DNA of 64,000 bases from Mucilaginibacter sp. SJ (GTDB lineage: Bacteria; Bacteroidota; Bacteroidia; Sphingobacteriales; Sphingobacteriaceae). Shown in pieces: positions 34,446 to 44,510 of the stretch. A model generated the notes under the pieces. That model did not search any database, had not been told where the DNA came from, and saw nothing but the letters and a program-made list of their open reading frames with translations. Numbering within the stretch: position 1 is the stretch's first letter; each line of letters starts with the position of its first letter. The stretch spans positions 930,001 to 994,000 of the forward strand of contig NZ_CP118631.1 of NCBI RefSeq assembly GCF_028993635.1, written 5' to 3'. The position numbers and the translations under genes were made by a program.

Positions 34446-36491
34446 CTATTTCGTTTTATTTTTTAAATAATTATATATTTCAATTTGCGCCCTGTGGCTT
34501 TCGGGCGAATTTGTTTTGTGGTATTTATTGGTATTCTGACTGTTGATCTCACGGGCTTTGGTGTTATCCTCAAGCTGGATATCAATGATATCCCTTATCT
34601 CCTGCTGCAGCTTTTCATCATATATCGGGAAGCCAACTTCAACACGGTTGTCAATATTTCGGGTCATGAAATCGGCCGATGTAAGGTAGATGAGCTCCTT
34701 GCCGCCATTGCAATAAATATGCACCCGGGCGTGCTCAAGATATTTATCTACAATACTGATCACCTCTATATTTTCGCTGTAGCCCTTCACTCCTGCTATT
34801 AAACAGCACATCCCCCTTATGATCATCTTGATCTTTACCCCAGCATTGCTGGCCTGGTAAAGTTTGTTGATCATATCTTCATCAGCAAGACTGTTCATCT
34901 TCAGGATCATATATGCCTGCTTGCCGGCTTTCGCGTTTTTGATCTCGTTATCTATTAGCCTGTAAATTGCAGGCCGCGAATCAATTGGCGATACGATTAG
35001 GCTTTTGAGCCCCTTGGGTAATAATCCCTTGTTGATAGCTTTGAAAACGTTCACCAGGTCATCAGTGATTTTTTTATTAGCTGTAAACAAGGTATGATCG
35101 GCGTAGATCTGCGCTGTTTTTTCGTTGAAATTTCCGGTTGAAAGACAGGCGTAATAAGCCTGCTTGCCTTTTTCGGTACGGCTTACCAAGCAAATTTTTG
35201 AATGTACTTTATAACCCGGAACACCATAGAGTACGGTTACCCCCTCCTCTTCAAGCCTGTTACTCCAGTGAATATTATTTTGCTCATCAAAGCGGGCCCT
35301 TAACTCTACAAGGCAGTTTACCTTTTTACCATTTTTAGCGGCATTGATCAAAGCATGGACTACTCTTGAGTTTTCGGCCAAACGATATACAGCAATGCTG
35401 ATCTCTTTTACCTTAGGGTCTATAGCGGCCTCTCGCAAAAAATGGATCACGTAATCATACGATTGATAAGGTGTGCTTACCAGGTAATCCTTTTTGGCGA
35501 TGAGCCCTATAAGGCTTTTACCGAATGAAAGGTCGGCCACAGGCAGTGCTATATATTTGCTATACTCAAGCTCCGGGCCGCCAACGTTGGGGAACGCAAT
35601 AAAATTTTTGAAATTATGGTACCTGTTACCCGGGATCAGGCTTTCGCCATGCAGGCCCATTTTGCCTACCAGGTATTTCAGCATATCCATAGGCATCTCT
35701 GAGTCATACAGCAACCGCATCGGTTTACCTTTTTTGCGCTTTTGGAGGCTCTTGGCCAGTGAGTCGACAAATTTTTCACTTACTTCTTTATCCAGGTCAA
35801 GCTCCGCATCGCGGGTAAGCTGAATGGAATATGCCTCGATACTATCATGTTCAAAAATGAAAAAGATATCTTCCAAACTGTACCTGATAATATCATCAAG
35901 CAAAATAATGAACTTCAGGTTATTGGTATCGGGCAGTTTAACAAAACGCGAAAGGTTATCCGGGAACTCAATAAGGGCAAACCTCGTTTTTTTATTGGTG
36001 GTAAGCTTTACAAAAAAGTAAACGGCCCTATCCCTAAGCTCGGGCAGCGGTAAGGTGTCATTAAGCATAATAGGCACCAACGTGGCCAACAGCTTCTCTC
36101 TGAAATAGTTTTTCACGAAAGTACCGCGGGTTACGTTAAGCTGTTTATCATTAAGGATAAAGATCTTTTCTTCGGCCAGTTGTTTAACAATGATATTTTC
36201 GTACAGGTTGTTGAATTTACGTTCCTGCCTTACTACAATATTCTTGATCTGGTTAAGGATCTTTTTAGGGTTATAACCAAGTATCTCTTTCGATTTTTCA
36301 TTAAGTGCAGCTAAACGGCTTAGTGTGGCAACCCTCACTCTGTAAAACTCGTCGAGGTTAGATGAAAATATAGCTAAGAACCTAATCCGGTCTATCAGGG
36401 GAACGGTTGGGTCGGCCGCTTCCTGCAAAACCCTATCGTTAAAATATAGCCAGCTTATTTCTCTGTTAATTAAGGGAACCTGTTTATCCAT
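34446..36491 (-). CDS. ppk1: polyphosphate kinase 1
   Basis: It would polymerise the gamma phosphate of ATP into polyphosphate. Length 681 and all blocks of the family are present: N-terminal INREISWLYFNDRVLQEA, then RDAELDL, then the phosphohistidine region GVPGYKVHSKICLV (about 425-438, His in VHSK), followed by YACLSTGNFNEKTAQIYADHT, and the second phospholipase-D-like motif region VHIYCNGGKELIYLTSADFM near residue 600. It is the first gene of a two-gene unit with ppx. Confidence 0.97.
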   Translation of the reverse strand: MDKQVPLINREISWLYFNDRVLQEAADPTVPLIDRIRFLAIFSSNLDEFYRVRVATLSRLAALNEKSKEILGYNPKKILNQIKNIVVRQERKFNNLYENIIVKQLAEEKIFILNDKQLNVTRGTFVKNYFREKLLATLVPIMLNDTLPLPELRDRAVYFFVKLTTNKKTRFALIEFPDNLSRFVKLPDTNNLKFIILLDDIIRYSLEDIFFIFEHDSIEAYSIQLTRDAELDLDKEVSEKFVDSLAKSLQKRKKGKPMRLLYDSEMPMDMLKYLVGKMGLHGESLIPGNRYHNFKNFIAFPNVGGPELEYSKYIALPVADLSFGKSLIGLIAKKDYLVSTPYQSYDYVIHFLREAAIDPKVKEISIAVYRLAENSRVVHALINAAKNGKKVNCLVELRARFDEQNNIHWSNRLEEEGVTVLYGVPGYKVHSKICLVSRTEKGKQAYYACLSTGNFNEKTAQIYADHTLFTANKKITDDLVNVFKAINKGLLPKGLKSLIVSPIDSRPAIYRLIDNEIKNAKAGKQAYMILKMNSLADEDMINKLYQASNAGVKIKMIIRGMCCLIAGVKGYSENIEVISIVDKYLEHARVHIYCNGGKELIYLTSADFMTRNIDNRVEVGFPIYDEKLQQEIRDIIDIQLEDNTKAREINSQNTNKYHKTNSPESHRAQIEIYNYLKNKTK

Positions 36492-36624
36492 AAAAATTTC
36501 TCGCTTTACAGCCAGATGTTACAAATCTGCTTATTTATTTGTTAACTTAATATTAACTCATGAGGAATTAACCTGTTTTCATTTATCATTATTTATTGCA
36601 GAAATTAAACAATTTGTTGCAATA

Positions 36625-36656
36625 TTGCGCTGTATGTTAACAATACATTAGTTTTG
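36625..36656 (+). promoter_or_regulatory. putative yajQ promoter
   Basis: TTG (36625-36627), 21 bases, TAGTTTTG (36649-36656) fits the Bacteroidota promoter pattern with slightly long spacing. The predicted start, about 36660, leaves a 24-base leader. Confidence 0.5.
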
Positions 36657-36684
36657 CAAAACATTTATAACCAACACACTACTT

Positions 36685-37176
36685 ATGCCAACATTTGATA
36701 TAGTTAGTAAAATAGACGGGCAAACGCTTGATAACGCGATAAATACCGCCAAAAAAGAGATCCTGAACCGTTACGACTTTAACGATTCAAAAAGTACTAT
36801 TGACCTTGATAAAAAAACAAACCAGGTTACCATAGTTACTGAAAACGATATGCGCCTTAAAGCCATACAAGACAGCATTATAAGCCGGATGGTTAAACAA
36901 CATCTTGATCCCAAAGCGTTGGATTTTGGCAAAGAACAATATGCATCGGGCAACATGATCCGCAAGGAAATCAAGATCAGGGAAGGTATAGATAAGGAAG
37001 CTGCTAAAAAGATAGTAAAGAAAATTAAAGATAGCGGCCTTAAAGTGCAAGCCTCCATCATGGACGACCAGGTGCGGGTGCAAGGAAAGAAGATTGACGA
37101 CCTGCAATCTGTTATCAGCCTTTGCCGTTCCGAGGATTTTGGCCAGCCATTGCAATATATTAATATGAGAGACTAA
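36685..37176 (+). CDS. yajQ: YajQ-family nucleotide-binding protein
   Basis: A 163-residue cytoplasmic protein matching the YajQ family throughout (MPTFDIVSKIDGQTLDNAI, RYDFNDSKSTID, QVRVQGKKIDDLQSVI). Members have two ferredoxin-like domains; some bind cyclic di-GMP, others are only known to bind nucleic acid or nucleotides, so the ligand here is uncertain. It is a single-gene unit converging on bioB with a shared terminator. Confidence 0.94.
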   Translation: MPTFDIVSKIDGQTLDNAINTAKKEILNRYDFNDSKSTIDLDKKTNQVTIVTENDMRLKAIQDSIISRMVKQHLDPKALDFGKEQYASGNMIRKEIKIREGIDKEAAKKIVKKIKDSGLKVQASIMDDQVRVQGKKIDDLQSVISLCRSEDFGQPLQYINMRD

Positions 37177-37211
37177 TAGAAATCTCTGATATTAATGTAA
37201 AAGATCCTATT

Positions 37212-37255
37212 AAAACAAAAGGAGCCATGCATTTTGCCACGGCTCCTTTTGTTTT
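37212..37255. terminator. bidirectional terminator between yajQ and bioB
   Basis: A perfect 15-base stem, AAAACAAAAGGAGCC (37212-37226) with GGCTCCTTTTGTTTT (37241-37255). The A and T runs on both arms let it stop transcription from both convergent genes. Confidence 0.85.
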
Positions 37256-37269
37256 ATCTGAAAGCGCTA

Positions 37270-38277
37270 TTAACCTGCAACTTCAACTTCTTCTTTATTA
37301 ACTTCATTAGGGCGGCCATTTTTGAAAGCTTTACGCGGCGATAATCCAAGCAATTCAAACATAGCCATATCGGTATCAAATGATGGGTTTGGCGTGGTAA
37401 GCAGCTTTTCGCCGGCAAAAATTGAATTAGCTCCTGCCATAAAACAAAAAGCCTGTTCAACCGTACTCATCTCCGTACGACCGGCAGATAAACGGACCAC
37501 GGTTTTAGGCATAATGATCCTTGTTGTGGCTACCATCCTAACCATATCCCAAACAGAAACACGGGGCTGATCGGCTAACGGAGTTCCTGCTACCGGAACT
37601 AAAGCGTTAATAGGCACTGATTCGGGGTGTTTAGGAAGGTTCGACAATGTTTTGAGCATGGATACCCTGTCTTCCACAGTTTCACCCAGGCCAATGATGC
37701 CGCCGCTGCATACGGTGATCTTAGCTTTGCGCACATGCTCAAGCGTTTTAAGGCGCTCATCATAGGTACGGGTGGTGATGATCCGTTTGTAATCTTCTTC
37801 GGATGTATCAAGGTTATGATTGTAGGCATATAAACCGGCATCGGCCAAACGTTGTGCCTGGCTTTCGGTAAGCATGCCAAGGGTACAGCACACTTCCATA
37901 TCCAGGCCGTTTACCGCTTTAACCATATCAATTACCTTATCAAAATCGCGGTTGTCGCGAACCTCGCGCCAGGCTGCACCCATGCACAAACGTGATGCGC
38001 CACCGGCTTTTGCCTTTTCGGCAGCAGCAATTACTTCATCTTTCGGCATTATGGCATGTACATTTACACCGGTATTATAACGGGCAGCCTGCGGGCAGTA
38101 AGCGCAATCTTCAGAACATCCGCCTGTTTTTATCGAGATCAATGAACTGATCTGCACTTCTGCATAATCTTTATTCTCGCGGTGGATCGTAGCGGCCTTG
38201 TATACAAGATCAAGCAATGGTGTGTGGTATATTTCGGCTATTTCTTCTTTAGTCCAGTTATGTCTAACTTCTGTCAT
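37270..38277 (-). CDS. bioB: biotin synthase
   Basis: A radical-SAM enzyme that would insert sulfur into dethiobiotin. Length is 335 residues. The 4Fe-4S cluster motif Cys-x3-Cys-x2-Cys is in GGCSEDCAYCPQAA near residue 54, and the downstream blocks YNHNLDTSEEDYK and SAGRTEMSTVEQAFCFMAGANSIF hold residues of the second cluster and substrate site. No other bio genes are adjacent, so the rest of the pathway is elsewhere. Confidence 0.97.
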   Translation of the reverse strand: MTEVRHNWTKEEIAEIYHTPLLDLVYKAATIHRENKDYAEVQISSLISIKTGGCSEDCAYCPQAARYNTGVNVHAIMPKDEVIAAAEKAKAGGASRLCMGAAWREVRDNRDFDKVIDMVKAVNGLDMEVCCTLGMLTESQAQRLADAGLYAYNHNLDTSEEDYKRIITTRTYDERLKTLEHVRKAKITVCSGGIIGLGETVEDRVSMLKTLSNLPKHPESVPINALVPVAGTPLADQPRVSVWDMVRMVATTRIIMPKTVVRLSAGRTEMSTVEQAFCFMAGANSIFAGEKLLTTPNPSFDTDMAMFELLGLSPRKAFKNGRPNEVNKEEVEVAG

Positions 38278-38493
38278 CAGTTTCAGATTAAATTCGTCCC
38301 AACAATGTTATTAAGTTATTGTAAACACGCAAATATTCAAAGATTATTTATAAATATAACATTTTGACAGCCCTCAAAAAGAAACTTACTATATAACAAG
38401 GTTTTAAATATTTGGCAGCTTAGCCCTTCCGGGGTTCGTGTCCACGCTAACCGCTTATAAATTGCCGTGGGACAGGGACAACCGGCGGATATA

Positions 38494-39846
38494 CTACTTC
38501 AATAAAAGCTTGGTAGCCAGCCAAAGCGGTAATAAAAAACCAATACAATCGGTAAAAGTGGTGATGATGATGGATGATGCTACTGCAGGGTCAATCCCTA
38601 CCCTTTTCAATATCAACGGGATGGAAGCGCCTGTTAAGCCTGCTATGATCAGGTTGCCTGTCATGGCTAAGAACAACACCAGGCCAAGCAGCGGATTGGC
38701 ATCGTAAAAGAACGCTACTATAAACACGATGAGCCCATTGGCGGCGCCGTTGATCAGGCCTACTAAAAACTCTTTTAATACGGTGTTATAAGCTTGTTTG
38801 TCGGAAAGATCGCTTAATGAAATACGCCTAACAGTTACCGCCAATGCCTGTGTGGCAGCATTGCCGCCCATACCTGCTATAATGGTCATATAAGCCGAGA
38901 TAATGGAAAGTTTGGCAACTGTCGAATCAAATGTCCGGATAATGGATGCAGCAAGGAACGCTGTGCCCAGGTTGATCACCAGCCATGGCAAACGGCTTTT
39001 TACTGCCTCCAGCCAGTTACCACTCAGTTCCTCATCTTCAGATACACCGGAGATCTTCAGGATGTCCTCGGTGTTTTCCTCTTCCATTACGTCGATGATA
39101 TCATCTACTGTAACGCGCCCGAGCAGTTTCATATGATCATCAACAACGGGGATACTGGTAAGGTTATATTGCTTGATCAGACGCGCTACCTCTTCCTGGT
39201 CAAGTTCGGCTTTTACGTAAACAAAATCGGTAGTTACCAGGTCGCTAATGCGGGCATCGGCGCGGGCCTTGATAACTGTTTTGATGGAGAGGATCCCTTT
39301 CAGTATGTCATCATTATCAACCACGCAGATGGTATAAAACTCTTCCATCTCTTCCGATTGTCGGATGATCTCATCAAGCGCATCCTTTTTATCCATGTTG
39401 ATATTTACCTTGATGATCTCGGAGTTCATCAAACCACCGGCAGTATCTTCGGCATAGGTCATCAATGCCCGGATGCTGCTGGCATCTTCATGATCGAGGT
39501 CTTCTAAGATCTCTTCCTGGTGTTCTTCATCCAACTGGGAAATGATGTCGGTAGCATCATCATAGTCAAGCTCTTCAACTATCTCCGTACGTTTTTCGGG
39601 ATCGAGGTTTACAAGCAATTCTGCAGGGCCGTGCTCTTCGTCCATTTCCGATAAAACTTCCGAAGCGACGTCGGCTGGGAGGATATTGATGATCCTTTCT
39701 TTTTCTTCCTGCTGAAGTTTTTCAAATAGTATAGCAATCTCCGAGGCGTGGTATTCCTTCAGAACTTTCTCTAACTCAGCATCATCGGCTTCGAGCGCTG
39801 TTTTAATGCGGAGCAGGTCGGTTTTATCTAAATCAAAAGATTGCAT
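38494..39846 (-). CDS. mgtE: magnesium transporter MgtE
   Basis: A 450-residue magnesium channel or transporter. The order of domains is clear: N-terminal superhelical MgtE_N domain (about 20-125), two CBS domains (about 130-255) that sense magnesium, a linker helix, and five membrane segments from about 285. The selectivity region includes GMGGNAATQALAVTV near residue 325, a family signature. No M-box riboswitch can be recognised upstream. It stands alone. Confidence 0.94.
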   Translation of the reverse strand: MQSFDLDKTDLLRIKTALEADDAELEKVLKEYHASEIAILFEKLQQEEKERIINILPADVASEVLSEMDEEHGPAELLVNLDPEKRTEIVEELDYDDATDIISQLDEEHQEEILEDLDHEDASSIRALMTYAEDTAGGLMNSEIIKVNINMDKKDALDEIIRQSEEMEEFYTICVVDNDDILKGILSIKTVIKARADARISDLVTTDFVYVKAELDQEEVARLIKQYNLTSIPVVDDHMKLLGRVTVDDIIDVMEEENTEDILKISGVSEDEELSGNWLEAVKSRLPWLVINLGTAFLAASIIRTFDSTVAKLSIISAYMTIIAGMGGNAATQALAVTVRRISLSDLSDKQAYNTVLKEFLVGLINGAANGLIVFIVAFFYDANPLLGLVLFLAMTGNLIIAGLTGASIPLILKRVGIDPAVASSIIITTFTDCIGFLLPLWLATKLLLK

Positions 39847-39934
39847 ACCCGACTAAATTAAAACAATTACACCACAATTAAGGAATTAAATGGACACAAA
39901 AAGAGTGCCTAAAGTGGCTATTGTAATGGAAACG

Positions 39935-40549
39935 TTAGATGCTGTGGTTGTATTTAACCTGCGAGCCGCTCACCTTGTTTAATTTAAAAAGCGCCTGCTC
40001 AACCTGCGTTTTACGAATAGAAAGCTGGATACTGCAATCATTGTCAAATTGCTGGTTAAGTACGATGAGGTTCTCTTCCTTAATGATCCGCATTATATCG
40101 TTCATCTGCAGATAATCAAACGAGATGGTGTATACGTCATTTACAGTTTTCGAAATAATAACCGATTGGTTTAAGGCATTTTCGGTGGCTGCTTTATAAG
40201 CATTAATCAACCCCGGAACCCCTAATAAGGTGCCGCCGAAATATCGGACTACCACAACCAAAATATTGGTGAGGTCTTTTGACAGCAGTGTATTCAGGAT
40301 TGGTCTGCCGGCAGTGCCTGAAGGCTCACCGTCATCATTAACCCTGAACACCGAGCGGTCGATAGTTAAGCGCATAGCCCAGCAATGGTGATTGGCCTTG
40401 GGGTGTTCTGATTTTAGTCGGGCAACTATTGCCTTGATGTCATTTTCAGAATTGATGGGATAAGCGTAGGCCAGAAACTTGCTGCCGCGGTCGCGAAAAA
40501 CACCTTCGGCAGGGTTTTCTATGGTTTTATAAGTATCGTCAAAAAGCAT
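39935..40549 (-). CDS. yigZ: YigZ / IMPACT family protein
   Basis: A 204-residue protein with the UPF0029 N-terminal domain (RGSKFLAYAYPI, HHCWAMRL, NDDGEPSGTAGRPIL, VVRYFGGTLLGVPGLI) and a smaller C-terminal ferredoxin-like DUF1949 domain. Homologues are linked to translation control in eukaryotes (IMPACT), but the bacterial role is not clear. It ends a likely run with the DMT transporter and ribD, with a 9-base gap to the former. Confidence 0.9.
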   Translation of the reverse strand: MLFDDTYKTIENPAEGVFRDRGSKFLAYAYPINSENDIKAIVARLKSEHPKANHHCWAMRLTIDRSVFRVNDDGEPSGTAGRPILNTLLSKDLTNILVVVVRYFGGTLLGVPGLINAYKAATENALNQSVIISKTVNDVYTISFDYLQMNDIMRIIKEENLIVLNQQFDNDCSIQLSIRKTQVEQALFKLNKVSGSQVKYNHSI

Positions 40550-40558
40550 TCAAAAATA

Positions 40559-41437
40559 TTACAGGTGCAGGAAGCCCAATGTTTGCGGGAAATAAATAAT
40601 GATAATAGCCAGCACCGCTATAGCTATGCCGATTTTATTAAGCAGGCTCAGCTTCTCTTTAAATACAAAGATGCCAACCAGCGTACCAACCACAATAACG
40701 CCAATATTTACCGACGAAAACACTGCCGAAGGGCTGTTCGCCAGCGCCTGGTGCGCCTTTAAGTAAAACAGGATATTGCCAAAGTTGGCTATCCCTAATA
40801 CCCAGCCGATGAGGATATGCGGCAATGAAAATTTCATCTTTTTTGTGGATACCTGGTAAATCAAACCAGCAAGGGTTAATACAAACGCAATAATAAAGAT
40901 GACAAAAATGGCTGTGGTAAAAGGCACATTATTTATCTTGGTAAGCTGTTTTAGCAATACATCAATTACGCCAAAACCGAGGAAAACAATTAACAGGTAA
41001 ATCCATGAGCCCTTTTCAACTTTATTGCCAACAGATTTTTGCCAGGGTATAGAGCAAATGATAGCAATGAAGGCCAGTATAATGCCAATTGCTTTAATTG
41101 TGCCCGTGGCTTCGCCAAATAAAATAAATGCTGCCAGTATGGGTATAAACAGGGATAAACGTTGTGCTACGTCTGTACGAACAATACCAGCCTTGCGTAC
41201 CGACGTTGCCATGATTACAAATATTGCCGGGAACAGAATCCCCAAAGCCACGTAATTATAAACAGGCCCGTTTTGAATAATACTCAGCTGTGGTTTAAAA
41301 AAGAACCAGGTGAGCAGAATAGCCATAGAGTAATTCCAGGTAATGGCCTGGTAAACGTCCACATGGTAGCGTTTTGCCAGTTTCAGCAAAATGGAAACGA
41401 TAACACTACAACAAATACTTAAAAAAACGAACAGCAT
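40559..41437 (-). CDS. EamA-family (DMT) transporter
   Basis: A 292-residue membrane protein with about ten segments in two EamA-type halves (first half about 2-130, second about 145-290). The conserved P-I-x-A-F-x-L-F-G-E-type segment at the end of the first half is present as PILAAFILFGEATG. Substrates of the drug/metabolite superfamily range from amino acids to nucleotide sugars and cannot be told here. Its start follows the ribD stop directly with no gap, so the two are probably co-transcribed. Confidence 0.85.
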   Translation of the reverse strand: MLFVFLSICCSVIVSILLKLAKRYHVDVYQAITWNYSMAILLTWFFFKPQLSIIQNGPVYNYVALGILFPAIFVIMATSVRKAGIVRTDVAQRLSLFIPILAAFILFGEATGTIKAIGIILAFIAIICSIPWQKSVGNKVEKGSWIYLLIVFLGFGVIDVLLKQLTKINNVPFTTAIFVIFIIAFVLTLAGLIYQVSTKKMKFSLPHILIGWVLGIANFGNILFYLKAHQALANSPSAVFSSVNIGVIVVGTLVGIFVFKEKLSLLNKIGIAIAVLAIIIIYFPQTLGFLHL

Positions 41438-42493
41438 TTATATAACCGGCTTATTGTATAACAATTGGAGGCGATCGGCGCCTACAGGATATTCATCGGC
41501 AAGTATACCTGTTATTTGCGGTGCTTTTATGCCTTTGTTCAAAACTTTATCACCGGTAAATATCCGTGCCTCATCCCAAAGGCCAGCCTCAATAAAAGCA
41601 TCAAGTGTACGCGCGCCGCCTTCAATAATAACCGATTGGATATCCTGCAGGTATAACTGGTATAAAATATATTGAGGCACAAAGCGTTCAAAATCTTCCA
41701 GTGCTATATACCTGTTTTTGCCGTCAACATCAAACTTAACCTCGTTAAATATTAACGTTTCGGCCGACTGATCAAATACATTCAACCCTTTATTTAATTC
41801 CAGCCTTCGGTCTATCACCACACGTTTGGGTGATGGGCCATCCCAATAACGGGTGTTTAACTGTGGATTGTCGCTTAATACAGTGTTTTTTCCAACCAGT
41901 ATCGCATCTTCTTCACTACGCCATTTGTGCACCAGTTTTTTTGCTTCGGGACCAGTGATCCAGAACTGGCCGCCATCAGCCGGGGCAAAAAAGCCATCCA
42001 GGGTTTGTGCCCACTTCAATATAATATATGGCCTGTGCTTTTGTACCTTGGTAAAAAAGCGGCGGTTAAGCCATTGACATTCCTGTTCTAACACACCGGT
42101 TATTACTTCAATACCGGCTGCCTGCAATTTTTCAATACCCTTGCCATCAACCTGGGCAAATGGGTCGCGGCAACCAACAATCACTTCTGGGATTTGATGT
42201 TTGATGATCAGATCGGCGCAGGGCGGCGTTTTACCATAATGCGCACAAGGCTCTAATGAAACATATATAATCGAGTTTTTCAGCAGTTGGGCATAGTTAT
42301 CAAACCTTTGCGTAACCTGTTCAATAGCGTTAACTTCGGCATGGGCCTGGCCGTATTTCTGATGATAGCCCTCTCCTATTATTTTGCCATCGTGAACTAC
42401 TACCGCGCCAACCATAGGGTTCGGGCTAACGTATCCTGCACCCAATTGAGCAAGCTCCAAACAACGGCGCATATATTTTTCATGTTCAAGCAT
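41438..42493 (-). CDS. ribD: bifunctional riboflavin deaminase/reductase RibD
   Basis: It would deaminate and then reduce the pyrimidine intermediate of riboflavin synthesis. Length 351. The N-terminal deaminase carries the zinc and proton-shuttle motif HAEVNAI (about 51) and PCAHYGKTPPC (about 82); the C-terminal NADPH reductase domain starts at RPYIILKWAQTLDG near residue 152 and includes VIIEGGARTLDAF. The start is 33 bases from the divergent prmC. No FMN riboswitch is recognisable in that short gap. Confidence 0.95.
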   Translation of the reverse strand: MLEHEKYMRRCLELAQLGAGYVSPNPMVGAVVVHDGKIIGEGYHQKYGQAHAEVNAIEQVTQRFDNYAQLLKNSIIYVSLEPCAHYGKTPPCADLIIKHQIPEVIVGCRDPFAQVDGKGIEKLQAAGIEVITGVLEQECQWLNRRFFTKVQKHRPYIILKWAQTLDGFFAPADGGQFWITGPEAKKLVHKWRSEEDAILVGKNTVLSDNPQLNTRYWDGPSPKRVVIDRRLELNKGLNVFDQSAETLIFNEVKFDVDGKNRYIALEDFERFVPQYILYQLYLQDIQSVIIEGGARTLDAFIEAGLWDEARIFTGDKVLNKGIKAPQITGILADEYPVGADRLQLLYNKPVI

Positions 42494-42526
42494 GCTGCAA
42501 AAGTAGCTTTTATGTTACTTTGTTGC

Positions 42527-43396
42527 ATGATTACGATTAAGGATGTTTTTGAAGATTACAGGCAGCAGATAAATGGCATTTATGATACTAATGAAACCGA
42601 AGCTATTACGCTGTTTGTTATTGCCAAAGTTACCGGTTTATCAAGGGCATCTGTTAAGGCATTCCCCGAAAGAGCGTTAACTGCTGAACAATCGGAACGG
42701 GCGAAAAACATCCTTGCCGAACTAAAAACAGGCAAACCCATTCAATACATTTTTGGTGTCACCGAGTTTTTTGGCCTGCCATTTAAAGTAAACCCATGTG
42801 TGCTGATCCCGCGCCCGGAAACTGAGGAACTGGTGGAATGGATTCTTTTTGGAGCAGGTGAAAGGTTAAAGGCGAAAGGCGAAAGGTTTTCTGTACTGGA
42901 CATCGGTACGGGCAGTGGCTGTATTGCTATTAGCCTGAAAAAGAATTTGACAGACGCGGATGTTTCTGCCATAGATATATCCGAAGGAGCTTTGGAAACC
43001 GCTAAGGAAAATGCTTTATTAAATGAAGTTGAAGTTAATTTTATTCTGGCTGATATTTTAAATATTGAGCATAATAAAGAAAAGGCTCAATATAATATCA
43101 TTGTAAGCAACCCTCCTTATGTTACGCTTGATGATAAAAAGCAGATGCATAGTAATGTTACAGATTTTGAGCCACATACTGCTTTGTTTGTACCAGAACA
43201 TGATCCGCTGATATTTTACCGGGCCATAGCCGATTTTTCACTTAGTAATTTGATTGCCGGCGGCTTGCTTTTCTTCGAGATCAATGAAAATTTAGGCAAT
43301 GAAACTGTTGAGCTATTAACTGGTAAAGGATTTAAAAACATTGAGTTAAGAAAAGATATGAGCGGCAGGGACAGGATGGTGAAAGCGCAGCTTTAA
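42527..43396 (+). CDS. prmC: release factor glutamine methyltransferase
   Basis: It would methylate the glutamine of the GGQ motif in peptide chain release factors. It is 289 residues from the ATG at 42527. Longer readings of the frame run back into ribD on the other strand and are rejected. The SAM-binding LDIGTGSGCIAISL lies near residue 126 and the catalytic NPPY motif (IVSNPPYVTLDD) near residue 195. Divergent from ribD. Confidence 0.94.
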   Translation: MITIKDVFEDYRQQINGIYDTNETEAITLFVIAKVTGLSRASVKAFPERALTAEQSERAKNILAELKTGKPIQYIFGVTEFFGLPFKVNPCVLIPRPETEELVEWILFGAGERLKAKGERFSVLDIGTGSGCIAISLKKNLTDADVSAIDISEGALETAKENALLNEVEVNFILADILNIEHNKEKAQYNIIVSNPPYVTLDDKKQMHSNVTDFEPHTALFVPEHDPLIFYRAIADFSLSNLIAGGLLFFEINENLGNETVELLTGKGFKNIELRKDMSGRDRMVKAQL

Positions 43397-43400
43397 AAGG

Positions 43401-44510
43401 TTACAACTTATCGCTTACCACGCCCTCAAACTTGTAATAGTTACTGTAAAACAGCCAGTAAGCTATACCTAAGTTTAAAGGAATGAGCACCCAAAGCAGC
43501 TTGAACATAATGATCCAGAACAATACTATAAATAAACCCAGGATCCATTGCAGGTACTTGTCCATATTAAGTCCGAACCAGTAAAGCAGGCAATGAAACA
43601 GCATCGCAGCGCTTAAGCCGACAAGCAGCAGTTCAATAGCCATTAGCGGGTTAAACCTGCTGAACAGCCAGATACTTTCGGGGATAAGCAAAAGAAAATA
43701 GACGCCTATAAAATTCAGAAATAGCTGTGGCCTGCTATAGGGCAAATTGCGGGAAAAGCCAAGGCTGTTCTCTTCAAATTTCCTTTCCTCAAATATCAAT
43801 ACAATATGTGCCGTTATAACAGCAAGGATTGCTATACCGGCTACACGCACATCAGTTTTAACATCAGCAAACACGTAAAACACCCCGGTGATGATAAGCC
43901 AGGAAAGCGCCTTGGTAATGAGGTATGGAACCTTACGCTTATCTAACAGGTGGTAAATGTAAAGGCTGAAATAAGGTTTGCGCCATTTACTGCTTAGTTT
44001 TAATAATATTGATCGATCACTGCCATCAACAAGTCCGTCAACTTGATTTGTATAAATAACTGCGCTTAAATAAGTTAAGGCGATTAAATACAGTAAAATG
44101 CAAGCCGGAAATAAATAATACTGATTGGAAAAACCCACACCCACAGCAATAAGTGCATACAATATTACCGGCGATAATATAGCAGCCTGTACACAAAACC
44201 AGCTTTTTATTTGCTCCCCTTTGCTCAGGGCATTGCTGCTATAAAATAAAAAATGTTGACCGGACGCAAAGATTTGCCCGGATACGTAATGCCAGCTTTT
44301 AAGGGCATAAATAAACCAGCTTATAAACACCAGGATCATCACAACCGAACTGCTATCCATAGCCAGCATCAGCGCTTTGTGGTAGCCCATTAAGTATTGG
44401 GGCGGCACTACGCCAACCATCGCCAAAAATATAAATAGCAAAATCCCGGCATGCACCCGGAAAAAACCATTTGCAAAAATCTTTAACAACACATTGGTTA
44501 GTGGTTTCAT
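43401..44510 (-). CDS. membrane protein, probable permease of a two-gene ABC system
   Basis: A 369-residue protein with about eight or nine hydrophobic segments and no domain that I can name. Its start overlaps the stop of the ABC ATPase gene by one base (TAATG-type coupling), so it is very likely the membrane partner. Several segments carry aromatic and basic residues, as in ABC-2-like exporters, but no ABC2 signature is clear. The substrate is unknown; small exporter pairs of this type move drugs, peptides or lipids. It converges closely with prmC. Confidence 0.7.
   Translation of the reverse strand: MKPLTNVLLKIFANGFFRVHAGILLFIFLAMVGVVPPQYLMGYHKALMLAMDSSSVVMILVFISWFIYALKSWHYVSGQIFASGQHFLFYSSNALSKGEQIKSWFCVQAAILSPVILYALIAVGVGFSNQYYLFPACILLYLIALTYLSAVIYTNQVDGLVDGSDRSILLKLSSKWRKPYFSLYIYHLLDKRKVPYLITKALSWLIITGVFYVFADVKTDVRVAGIAILAVITAHIVLIFEERKFEENSLGFSRNLPYSRPQLFLNFIGVYFLLLIPESIWLFSRFNPLMAIELLLVGLSAAMLFHCLLYWFGLNMDKYLQWILGLFIVLFWIIMFKLLWVLIPLNLGIAYWLFYSNYYKFEGVVSDKL

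Noticed and set aside
39847..39934. Magnesium riboswitch before mgtE
   Set aside because: The 88-base gap shows no recognisable M-box.
42287..42526. 5' extension of the prmC frame to a 369-residue protein
   Set aside because: The extension lies inside ribD on the other strand and does not resemble PrmC; the ATG at 42527 gives the family N-terminus.
42494..42526. FMN riboswitch before ribD
   Set aside because: The gap between the divergent genes is only 33 bases, too short for the element.
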